From positions 186,001 through 250,000 of the forward strand of contig JAHDES010000003.1 in assembly GCA_020628645.1 (NCBI GenBank): a DNA stretch of 64,000 nucleotides, written 5' to 3'. How positions within the stretch are numbered: the stretch's first letter is position 1; each line of letters begins with the position of its first letter. The notes beneath the pieces are model-generated. The model worked only from the letters and a program-made list of their open reading frames with translations. It made no database searches and was not told the DNA's origin. Below are positions 18,404-27,800 of this stretch, piece by piece. This DNA is from Saprospiraceae bacterium (lineage in GTDB: Bacteria > Bacteroidota > Bacteroidia > Chitinophagales > Saprospiraceae). The position numbers and the translations under genes are program-made.

Positions 18404-21139
18404 ATGAATATACAATTACAATCAATATTGCGTACCTCTTTTGTCTTTTCTTTGACTTACGTATGTGCATTTACCTATCTTTTTTCACAAACTCCTTGTG
18501 GTTTCTCAGGTAGTGTTGCTAACTCTTTTTATGGCTGGTCAGTTGCTACTTCTGAATCAGGTAGAGTATCGGTAGCAGGAGCACCTTTTTATTCTAATAG
18601 GGGTTCAATCCGAATCCACGAACAGCTTGGCAGTAGCAACATAACAAGTCCTACAGATGGTGAAGCATTTGGATGGTCAGTTGATGTTTCTGAAAATGGC
18701 AATCACATTATTGTAGGAGCACCGCATTATAATAATTTTATGGGTAGGGTATATATCTTTGAAAAAATTAATGGCGGTTGGTTGTCATTAGGTGATCCTA
18801 TACTTGGTGAAATTGCAGGAGAAGAAGCTGGAAATACAGTATCTATTTCGAAAAATGGGACAAGAATCGCTATCGGAACAGTAAAGAGTATTAATTCTAG
18901 TCCAGAAGGCGCCAATGTTAGAATAATGGAGTGGAATGGAACAAGTTGGGAGCAACTAGGGAATGATATTATTCCTGAGGCAGCAGGATATTCTAAAGTC
19001 TATTTAAGTAATGATGGTACACGAATCGCCATTGGTTTTCAAACAGCTTCTACTAGTTCAATCAACGATCATATAAAGGTTTATGATTGGAATGGAAATG
19101 ATTGGGAACAATTGGGAGCAATTATTATAAACGACGCTAGTGAGGAACAATTTGGATATGCCCTTGCCCTAGCAGAATCGAACCCTGCTCGTCTAGTTGT
19201 AGGTGCACACAAAAATAACGACAATGGCACACAAACAGGAAAAGTCACCGTTTTTGAATACCAAACCGCTTTAAATGAATGGCAAGCATTAGGACCATCA
19301 TTACAAGGTGAAAATAATTATGATTTCTTTGGGTATAGTGTTGATATTAATCATGAAGGCTCTACTATATTGGTCGGAGCTCCTGGATTACATAGCAGTA
19401 GTAGTACAAATGGCTATGTTAATATGTACCAATACAACAGTAGTAATAATCAGTGGGAGTTGTATGAAGTACCGCTAGAATGTGATTTAGATTCTGGAAG
19501 TCTCACAGGAATTGGTTCTGCTGTAGCCTTGCCTCAAGATCAAATATTTCAAGATGAAATAGTCGTTGGAGCACCTTATGATACTTTAGATAGTAAGGGA
19601 AGTGTACAGATTAATAATGTTGATTTGAGTTGCGAAGAGAACACTATTGATTCTCCTTTATTTCATTGGTCTAAGTTTAATCCCATTGATTATGAACTAC
19701 AAGCGACTTCCGATGATGGTGTTTTGCTCTCTTCCACAAGTAATTTAGTGCATACTAAATTAACGGCAGATGGGAAAGAACAATGGTCTTTTCAAAACTA
19801 TAAACGAGCCTTTCCCTCTTTAGATGGTAACTTCTTATTAGCAAAACAAGATACCCTTACTAAAATAGATCCAGATGGCAATATACTTTGGAAAAAATAT
19901 ATTGATGACTTAGATTTTAGAGTATTAATCGTAGAGACAGAAGATAATGGGTTGGTCTATGTAAAAAATGATAATAACATCGTTAAATTAGATGCAAATG
20001 ATGCTGTTGAATGGGAATATCTTACCCTTAAATATACGGCTGATTTAGGAAAAACATTAGATGGCGGTTATTTTATATATCAAACTGAAACTTCAGGAAA
20101 TACCGCTCAGACTACGTCACAAAGTATCAGAAAATTAGATGCTAATGGTAATTCTCTTTGGTCAACTGTTATTGGCGTTTCTTATGATCCAATTTGGCAG
20201 GGTTCTACCTTTACCCTTAGAACGATCCCTAGTCATGACGGGGGTTTTATCGTTCATTCTAGTGTTCTAGTTTCGACTACTTTACCAACAGGAGAACCAG
20301 TATTACGACCAGTCGCCCGAATTAGTAAACTCGATGCTAATGGTGATATTTCTTGGTCTATGGATTATGATCTTAGTGATAATATTAAAGATATACAAGT
20401 TTTGTCAGATGGTTCTACTGTTATTTTCGGGAATAAACCTATTACTGATAGACAACAAACCTATCTCACCAAAATAAACACTTCAGGTGATATTATTTGG
20501 GATAATATTTACAATACACTTTTTGTAGAAGAGGCGGCTGCTTTTGCTCTAGCGCAAGATGGCGGTTTTGTATTAACTGGATCAACAGCAAAAAACCTAG
20601 GAGATATTAACGTTGAAAATACATCTATAGATATGTTTGTTCGGAAAGTAAATGAAGAAGGCACTATTCAATGGCAAAACAACTATGGTCAATATGGCGA
20701 AGATATACCTAATCATATTTTGACAAGCTCCAACGGGCATATTGTTGTAAGTGGGTATACCACATCCCGTACAGATTATTTGCGCTGTTCTGTAGATGGC
20801 AACCATTATTGGACATTTAAGATTTCAGGAGATGGAACTACTTCTACCAATGAAATACCCTTCGTAGAAGAAAATAGTATTCAACACTTAGATAATTATC
20901 CTAACCCATTTTATCAAGAAACCACTATTCGTTTTTCTTTATCTCTAGCCAGTAATTATGAAATTATAATTTTTGATACCACTGGTAAAGTGTTAAAACA
21001 GATTAATGGATATGGACAAAAAGGACTTAATGAACATGCTATTCATTTCAAGGAAATGACTCCTTTAGGAATACTTTTTTATCAGTTGAAAACACCTGAA
21101 AGTATGTATGTACAAAAAATGATCTGTTTAAACGACTAA
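18404..21139 (+). CDS. T9SS-exported beta-propeller-like surface protein
   Basis: A 911-residue secreted protein. The signal peptide covers about the first 32 residues. Residues ~35-400 hold FG-GAP/integrin-like repeats (FGWSVDVSENGNHIIVGAPH, with variants IRIAIGF and STILVGAPG). Residues ~430-800 form a second repeat series of the type KLDANGDISWSMDY and GGFVLTGSTAK, like a PQQ-type propeller. The last ~80 residues are a type A T9SS sorting domain (NYPNPFYQETTIRFSL, then GILFYQLKT). It should be secreted across the outer membrane and anchored. No catalytic domain was recognised; ligand binding is likely. It converges on the PH-domain operon with an 11-base gap. Confidence 0.85.
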   Translation: MNIQLQSILRTSFVFSLTYVCAFTYLFSQTPCGFSGSVANSFYGWSVATSESGRVSVAGAPFYSNRGSIRIHEQLGSSNITSPTDGEAFGWSVDVSENGNHIIVGAPHYNNFMGRVYIFEKINGGWLSLGDPILGEIAGEEAGNTVSISKNGTRIAIGTVKSINSSPEGANVRIMEWNGTSWEQLGNDIIPEAAGYSKVYLSNDGTRIAIGFQTASTSSINDHIKVYDWNGNDWEQLGAIIINDASEEQFGYALALAESNPARLVVGAHKNNDNGTQTGKVTVFEYQTALNEWQALGPSLQGENNYDFFGYSVDINHEGSTILVGAPGLHSSSSTNGYVNMYQYNSSNNQWELYEVPLECDLDSGSLTGIGSAVALPQDQIFQDEIVVGAPYDTLDSKGSVQINNVDLSCEENTIDSPLFHWSKFNPIDYELQATSDDGVLLSSTSNLVHTKLTADGKEQWSFQNYKRAFPSLDGNFLLAKQDTLTKIDPDGNILWKKYIDDLDFRVLIVETEDNGLVYVKNDNNIVKLDANDAVEWEYLTLKYTADLGKTLDGGYFIYQTETSGNTAQTTSQSIRKLDANGNSLWSTVIGVSYDPIWQGSTFTLRTIPSHDGGFIVHSSVLVSTTLPTGEPVLRPVARISKLDANGDISWSMDYDLSDNIKDIQVLSDGSTVIFGNKPITDRQQTYLTKINTSGDIIWDNIYNTLFVEEAAAFALAQDGGFVLTGSTAKNLGDINVENTSIDMFVRKVNEEGTIQWQNNYGQYGEDIPNHILTSSNGHIVVSGYTTSRTDYLRCSVDGNHYWTFKISGDGTTSTNEIPFVEENSIQHLDNYPNPFYQETTIRFSLSLASNYEIIIFDTTGKVLKQINGYGQKGLNEHAIHFKEMTPLGILFYQLKTPESMYVQKMICLND

Positions 21140-21150
21140 TAACATGTTTT

Positions 21151-22647
21151 TTACATCCAGTCTTCTAGTGAAGATTCTATTTTGTATAAGCCATAATTCT
21201 GTAGGGCAAGCGCCTTTTCTTCTTTGATGTAAGGAATACGTAATGCGCCCGATGCAGTATAAAAAATAATATCAGTATAGCCTCGTCTATTCTGAAAGAT
21301 ACTTTTTCTAAGTTGAATGGATTGAATTTTATACCATTTGAGTAGAAAAAAATGTGTTGCAAATAAGCCTTTTTTAATACGAATTCCGTCTAAACTAATC
21401 GCATATTCCCATTTTCGATAGTAAATAATGCTGCTTATTAATGCCAAAACAGACCAAATAACAAGATGAAACATAGGTGGTAAAATCTCATAACGAAGAA
21501 AATAAATGCCTGTATACAGTCCTAATGGAATTATACTATAGGCAAAAAATAAGCGAATTACTTCACGCCAATGTATTCCGTGAGATTCAAAAATTGGATC
21601 GTTATCTTCATAATAAGCCTTACAAACAGTATCAATATGGGGCAAATAACAACCTGGAATATACAACAGATCAGCACCCGCAGCTTGAGGAAGTTGTAAG
21701 CTATATAAGTTGAACAACTTTTTGAGTGGGTTGGTACTCCACTGAATGAATTGGATTTTAGTATGATTAGCAGCGTATTCTCGCCGTGTAAATAAGCCCG
21801 TAATTATTTTGTAACCAGCACTTGTTTTTAAAAAACGTAAATCATAGTAGCGCATTACAGTAGATACAATAGATATAACTAATGCAATAAATAAAATAAC
21901 TACCCCCAAACTTATCAACACATAAAATGTAGGATCAAAAGACTCAAGTGCAGCACCACCTTGTTCTTGAAGTTCTTCTTCTCCGATAATTTGCTCTATT
22001 TGAGTATAAAAACCGAAAACTGTTCCGATAATAATTCCGATCGAGCGAAAATGATTTTGACCTAAACCAATTTTAATCAAATCGCTAATATCCAAATGAA
22101 GTAAAGATTCTTGAATAGTATTTATAGTAGAAATATCTTGTATGTCATCTTCTAAATTTACAGGAGTAGCTATTTCTCGTTGTTCGATTAGATAATCTCG
22201 TATTTGATCTGCCTTTTCTTTACTTAATGCTGAGATAGTGAATTCTGTACCTTTAGCTCCTGCTGTATCTATCACTAAACGAACGACATTGAAAATACGA
22301 TGGATCACAGATTGCTCAAAGTTGACATTTTGAATGCGATCAAAAGTGACACTTAGTTTTCGTTTGTTAAAAATGCCTTGCTCTATGATAAAAGCATCTT
22401 CCTCGATATAGTAATAAAACTTAAAATAGGCAATAATAGGAAGAATAGTCGCAACTGCTGCAACACCTAAGGAGATGCTTGTGTACCAGAAATCTTGATC
22501 ATTACTTCCACCTCTAATTAAAAGCAATAGTAAGAATGGCCAAAGTGTTTTCACAATGGAAGTAATCAAGCGCCAAAAAATAAGTAAAATGGCAATGACT
22601 GATTGACGTTCAGGTATATTCAAAAAATCATTCTTCCTCACTTGCAT
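21151..22647 (-). CDS. Bacterial PH domain membrane protein (YdbT-like)
   Basis: A 498-residue inner-membrane protein with three bacterial PH (bPH2, formerly DUF304) modules alternating with pairs of transmembrane helices. Module hallmarks are FDRIQNVNFEQSVIHRIFNV (residues ~100-120), HTKIQFIQWSTNPLKKLFNL (~300) and WYKIQSIQLRKSIFQNRRG (~445). Its start overlaps the end of the YdbS-like gene by 20 bases, so the two are translationally linked. YdbS/YdbT pairs are common; their role is poorly known, with B. subtilis members tied to envelope stress or bacteriocin tolerance. It is the last gene of the three-gene operon. Confidence 0.87.
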   Translation of the reverse strand: MQVRKNDFLNIPERQSVIAILLIFWRLITSIVKTLWPFLLLLLIRGGSNDQDFWYTSISLGVAAVATILPIIAYFKFYYYIEEDAFIIEQGIFNKRKLSVTFDRIQNVNFEQSVIHRIFNVVRLVIDTAGAKGTEFTISALSKEKADQIRDYLIEQREIATPVNLEDDIQDISTINTIQESLLHLDISDLIKIGLGQNHFRSIGIIIGTVFGFYTQIEQIIGEEELQEQGGAALESFDPTFYVLISLGVVILFIALVISIVSTVMRYYDLRFLKTSAGYKIITGLFTRREYAANHTKIQFIQWSTNPLKKLFNLYSLQLPQAAGADLLYIPGCYLPHIDTVCKAYYEDNDPIFESHGIHWREVIRLFFAYSIIPLGLYTGIYFLRYEILPPMFHLVIWSVLALISSIIYYRKWEYAISLDGIRIKKGLFATHFFLLKWYKIQSIQLRKSIFQNRRGYTDIIFYTASGALRIPYIKEEKALALQNYGLYKIESSLEDWM

Positions 22648-23158
22648 CCAAACCTGTTTTTTTGATGATATAATCTTTTAATTTGGGAGCGAGTTCGGTA
22701 TCTAAACCAGCGATTGATAAATCACTACTACTACCTCCAGCCGTGTATATTTCTAGTTTTTTTAAATTGAACCAACGTTCAACAGGGCCTTGAGAAATTT
22801 CACAATGTTGAACTCGATTAAATGGTACGACTGTTTGTGTTTGGAATAATACGCCTTTGCGATAGGTAATATCTCGTTCTCGAATAGCATAAGCACGAAG
22901 ATGATAACCTTTCCAACTAAAAAAGAAAACAAGGATGGCAAGCCCCCCCCATCCTAAGAATAAGATTAAGGTCAAAAAAGGATGATTTTCATAGGTATAT
23001 ACGGCAGCAAACACACCAATTATAATCAAGAAAAACAATAAAAAAAGAGCACTACCTATCAAGGATACTTTCAAATAAGCAGGAGCTACTTTTTGATAAT
23101 CCAGATGTTCTACTTTTGGAAAATGATCTAAGTTTATTTCGTGGTTCGCAAATATCAT
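22628..23158 (-). CDS. Bacterial PH domain membrane protein (YdbS-like)
   Basis: A 176-residue protein with two transmembrane helices (residues ~30-80) and one bPH2 domain (~85-165; VPFNRVQHCEISQGPVERWF, then KLEIYTAGGSSSDLSI). The start ATG 23158 is fixed by an ATGA overlap with the stop of the upstream gene (23155-23158); a longer frame to 23209 would overlap that gene too far. It is translationally coupled on both sides, and probably forms a complex with the YdbT-like product. Confidence 0.88.
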   Translation of the reverse strand: MIFANHEINLDHFPKVEHLDYQKVAPAYLKVSLIGSALFLLFFLIIIGVFAAVYTYENHPFLTLILFLGWGGLAILVFFFSWKGYHLRAYAIRERDITYRKGVLFQTQTVVPFNRVQHCEISQGPVERWFNLKKLEIYTAGGSSSDLSIAGLDTELAPKLKDYIIKKTGLDASEEE

Positions 23159-24585
23159 AGGGCAATTTTTAAATCTTTCATGATTTCTTCGGCTATTTGT
23201 AATAACCAACTTCTACTTGAAAGAGGCTGAGTAGTTTTAATTTTTTCATAGATTATAGGGAGTTTTTTAGGATTTCGACGCATAAGTTGATTTAAAAGAT
23301 CGCAAAAATTAAGAAATGTTTTCTTAATATTAGGAGCCATTTTTTTATCTCGTTTTAAAAAAATACTGAAAGAAGCTAATAAAGAAAGTAAGGCTTCTTC
23401 CTCCTCCTTTTCATAATAAATTTTAGCTAGAATTTCCCTCGAACCTAAATGCAAAATTATATCTGAAAATTTTACATGTAATAATTGTTCCAAGGCTTTA
23501 TCCAATTCTTTTTTACTATAATAAAGTTCAGCAAGATTATAGTGTAAGGCATTTTCACGGAAGTCCGGAGGTAGTTTTTCATTAAACTCTTGTATGAAGG
23601 ACTCTATCCAATCGTAACGTTTTAAAATAAGCGATAGTTTAATCACATTCGTATAATCCCAAGGACTAAGATAGCCACTCTCAAAAAATATTTCTTTTTC
23701 AATACCCGTTAAAAAAAGTTCTAAGGCTTCTTCAACGTACTCATTCTTTCCAACTCGGATCATTCTTAAACAGTAGTTTATGATCAGTTTGTAAATTTTT
23801 AAGGCTTCTTCGCGCTGTAAATTAGATGAATATGTATTGACAAGATTTTTTAGAAAGGTGAAATTTGTCGCATTTTCTTTAGCTTTTAACAATTGATATA
23901 AATTAAGGTAAATAGCAATAATCGGTTCTTGAATGCTATCACTATTTTCAATACCAATTAATAAGTCATCAATTAATTTTAATTCATAATCTCCAGCTAC
24001 CACCCTTTTTCTATTTAACATTTCACAGCTATTGCGAAGTTTAGTTGTTAAGTAAAAATAATCAAGATAGTCTGTTGTAGATTGTAAACTTTGGTCATGT
24101 TTTCGTTGATGTTGAGTATCACGAAATTGAAGGGAAACATCTGCCATCAAATATTGTCGCAGGAAAAAATCACTGCTTGATTCATGTACAATGTCTGTAT
24201 TTTGCTCAATTTTAATTTTTTGTTGCTGATAAAATTTACTTAAATTTCGTTTAACTAATGCAGATAGAAAATTGTAATTCTGAAATGCCTGATCCTTTTC
24301 ATATTGTTTTATTTGTATAAATTGTTCTGCCAGTTTATTAAGATAACTCATCATATAACCCAACCACTTTTCATCATACTCTTGTTTTGGAGCTATCTTT
24401 TTAAAAACTAAATGACGATCGACAGCTTCTTTTTCAAATTGTGGGGCACATTGATGGAGATAGTCATAAAAAGTATGCAGCTCCTTTCTTTTGTTATAAT
24501 AAGGAGATCGGATAAAATCATTAAATGATTTTAGTTCTTCTTTATTGAATGTTCGGAGAATTTCAATTAATTTGCTTTTGTACAT
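23155..24585 (-). CDS. Conserved helical protein of unknown function
   Basis: A 476-residue soluble protein with no signal peptide and no recognised domain. It is rich in Leu, Lys, Glu and Tyr and looks all-helical, with TPR-like spacing in the second half (ENALHYNLAELYYSKKELDK). The N-terminus, LIEILRTFNKEELKSFNDFI, resembles a recurrent family of Bacteroidota proteins that I cannot name. It is the first gene of an overlapping operon with the two PH-domain membrane proteins, so a scaffolding role near the membrane is possible but unproven. A -7 box lies at 24625-24632. Confidence 0.75.
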   Translation of the reverse strand: MYKSKLIEILRTFNKEELKSFNDFIRSPYYNKRKELHTFYDYLHQCAPQFEKEAVDRHLVFKKIAPKQEYDEKWLGYMMSYLNKLAEQFIQIKQYEKDQAFQNYNFLSALVKRNLSKFYQQQKIKIEQNTDIVHESSSDFFLRQYLMADVSLQFRDTQHQRKHDQSLQSTTDYLDYFYLTTKLRNSCEMLNRKRVVAGDYELKLIDDLLIGIENSDSIQEPIIAIYLNLYQLLKAKENATNFTFLKNLVNTYSSNLQREEALKIYKLIINYCLRMIRVGKNEYVEEALELFLTGIEKEIFFESGYLSPWDYTNVIKLSLILKRYDWIESFIQEFNEKLPPDFRENALHYNLAELYYSKKELDKALEQLLHVKFSDIILHLGSREILAKIYYEKEEEEALLSLLASFSIFLKRDKKMAPNIKKTFLNFCDLLNQLMRRNPKKLPIIYEKIKTTQPLSSRSWLLQIAEEIMKDLKIAL

Positions 24586-24624
24586 ATCAAATGCCCTTTA
24601 GTGTTAAATACCATACAATAAACA

Positions 24625-24632
24625 CAAATATA
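24625..24632 (-). promoter_or_regulatory. Candidate -7 box of the helical protein / PH operon
   Basis: CAAATATA on the plus strand reads TATATTTG toward 24585, an exact -7 match. A properly spaced -33 TTG is not evident. Confidence 0.4.
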
Positions 24633-24728
24633 ATAAAAGCGGAAACAAATCTCTTTCAGATATTTATTTTTTTAATTTGTTTTTTATAAAATTTTGTTTT
24701 TCAATGTTTTATGAAAATGAATTATTTT

Positions 24729-24773
24729 TTTTAGATTATTTTCTTGTTGTAAGTGTTGGAAAATAATCTAAAA
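24729..24773. promoter_or_regulatory. Perfect 15-bp inverted repeat between divergent promoters
   Basis: TTTTAGATTATTTTC (24729-24743) and its exact reverse complement (24759-24773) are separated by 15 bases. No gene ends here and no T-run follows, so it is not a terminator. It ends 6 bases upstream of the -33 element of the giant adhesin gene. An operator for the adhesin is the simplest reading. Confidence 0.5.
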
Positions 24774-24778
24774 TGTAA

Positions 24779-24809
24779 TTGTTGCAACCTAAGTATCAGG
24801 TTACTTTTG
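24779..24809 (+). promoter_or_regulatory. Candidate promoter of the giant adhesin
   Basis: TTG at 24779-24781, 20 bases, then TACTTTTG at 24802-24809, an exact -7 match. The leader would be about 30 bases. Confidence 0.6.
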
Positions 24810-24844
24810 TATCGTTGAGTTAGTCTAAATCCACAAACCCAGCA

Positions 24845-27800
24845 ATGATGAGAAAAGTTTTAAAGAGATTCATAGTCGCTTTAGTGGCTATAATTTGTGC
24901 ATTAGGGTATGCCCCCCTTTTCAGCCAAACAACAAATACTTTTGATGTTTGGCCTGGTGACGTTAATAATAATGGTCGCGTAAACGCAGTAGATTTACTG
25001 TATATTGGTCATGAATATGGAAAAACAGGTCCTACCAGAACGATCCCTTCTACCATATTTCTAGAGCAAGAAGGTTTTGAATGGAATGAAACATTCGAAG
25101 ATAGTTTGTATCCTATAGATATTGGATATGCAGATGTAGACGGAAATGGAGCTATTGATGATGATGATATTGATGGTGTACGTGCGAATTTTGGATTAGA
25201 ACGAAACCAAGTCTTTACAGATGGATATCAGACAGGAGTGGAAGGTGTTGATCCAGAATTAATATTAGAAACTTCCTCTTATTCTATCAATGAAGGTACA
25301 GTCCTAGATGTTACGATTAAATTAGGTGAAACGATCAATGTTTCCGATTTTCATGGAATCGCTTTTCAACTATCTTACAATCCAGAGTTGATTGAGGATA
25401 ATACCACAATTGATTTTTCTCTAGATAATAATTCTTGGATTGCTTCATCTAATAGTAATGAACTTAAAATAGTAGACGAAATAGAAAGTTCTCCTTCACA
25501 AAATAGAACCCAACTTGGTATTACCAAAACGAATGGTTTCGGTCTTAGTGGTGGAGGAACGATAGGTATATTTTCGTTTATTATAGAAGACATAGTTATT
25601 ACTCCCAAAGATACACTTATCATCGAAGTGGATAGTGTACGTATGGTAGATAGCGAATTCAAAACAGTGCCTGTATCTCTTCAGAATGCTCGTATAGAAG
25701 TAGAAGTTAATCAAGGTGATCGTAATAGTGCAACAGATTGTCCTAAAGTGTATGAGTTTGTTGTAGCTAGTAATGGGGTCACTTATATGAACAGTTGTTA
25801 TGCAGAAGCAGATGGTCAAACACTTTATACAGTAGGGACAGGTTTTGGGGAATGTATTGATCCTGCTAGTATTCAAGCTGAACCCGAATGTGAATCAACA
25901 GAATCGAATCAAGTTTGTGGATGTAATGGTCAAACCTTTCAAAACCCTTGTTATGCTGAGGCAGCAGGAGTATTATCGTATACCTCTGGACCATGTACAG
26001 CAAATTGTTATGATCCGAATCTAGCACAATCAAGTGGTTATATTGATATAGATAGTGATACAGGAATTCTCACGCACAAATGTGGTGATTTTACTTATGA
26101 TCCCGTTTGTGCTTGTAATGGAGTAACCTATAATAATCCTTGTTTAGCAGAAGCGAGTGGAATTCAATCCTACACACCAGGTACATGTGAAAATGCTTGT
26201 GTCAATCCTGCATTAATTAATTCAGATCCTCAATGTCCTGAGAACTATGATCCTGTTTGTGGATGTAATGATGTAACCTATTCAAATAGTTGCTATGCAG
26301 AAGCAGCGGGAATACAAAGTCATACACCTGGAGCTTGTGGAACAGGAGGGGGTACTGAAGTAGGATGGTGCTCTACAGTAGAAACAATTTATTGTGGAGA
26401 TTTCCTTTTAGATGAAACAACAATAGGACAACCCAATAATATTGTTGAATATTCTATTTTACCTAATTATACCTTATTAGGACCAGATAAGATATATAAA
26501 ATCAATAAAACTACTCCTGGAGATTTGCAAATAGTTCTTGAAATCACAACTCCTAACCTTGATCTTGATTTATTTTTATTGAGCGGAGATTGTAATGACT
26601 ATGATGTTGTAGATGGAAGTTATACCAGTAATGCAACCTCTAATCTTGAAACAATTACGTATAATAATGCACCAATAGGCACTTATTATATTGTAGTAGA
26701 TGGAGAATTTCCTTCTTCTCAGGGTAATTATCGCTTAGAAGTAAGTTGTGGTTATTTGGATTGTTCTAATACTCAAAATCTTGATTGCGGACACACCTTT
26801 AACTATAATAATGCATATGGATCTGATGATATCTCACTTTATTCATGTAATAATATAAGTTGTGCGGAAAATAATGGACCAGAAGTAGTACATACTTTCA
26901 CAACTACTGCCACAGGACAAGTGGATATTTATCTATCTAATTTAAGTGCTAATCTTGAGTTATATTTACTTAATGCTTGTGATCGGGAATCGTGTATGGA
27001 GAATAGTACGAATCCAGGAACCAATAATGAGCATATCTCAGCATATCTACCTCCAGGAACCTATTACGTTGTAGTAGATGGCTATAATGGAGCTACCAGC
27101 AATTATAATCTATTAGTGGATTGTGTATCTAGTTGTAATTTAAACGTTACAGTTACAACAACCAATTCTAGTTGTGGACAAAACTCAGGTTCTATCAATG
27201 TATCTTCAACAGGCGGAACACCAGGTTATGTTGTAACCTATGACGGCCCTGTTTCTGGAAGTTTTTATACCTATAGTTCAAACTGTACTATTTATAATCT
27301 ACCTCCAGGGGTTTATACCGTAACTAAAACAGATGTGAATGGTTGTTCTGATTCAGAAATTGTTACCGTAAATGATGGAAGTAATTTAATGATCAATACA
27401 TGGACAACTGATCCAATTTGTGGTATGGGAGGAGCTATTGAAGTAACAGTAAGTAATGGTGTTGGGCCATATACAGTCTCCGTAACAGGACCTAAAAATG
27501 TAAGTCTTACTTCTATTAGTAATACATTTAATATTACAGATTTAGTTCCAGGTACTTATACCATTCAAGTTACAGATGCGTATGGTTGTGTTAGTTTAGA
27601 AACAGTAACGCTTGGAGATAATAATACAGGTTTTACTTATACAGCAACTCCATTTCCTGCCTCCTGTGGAAGTTTAGGATATATTCATGTTTGGATACCT
27701 GATAATAATGATGCTCCTTATAATATTTTATTAAATGGCCCTGTAAGTGGATTTAATTCAACAAATAGTAATGATTTTAACATCATAAATTTACCGGGTG

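Noticed and set aside
24845-25250. A true cellulosome locus, suggested by dockerin-like and cohesin-like modules
   Set aside because: No glycoside hydrolase, carbohydrate-binding domain or S-layer anchor is present; the modules are kept only as similarity.
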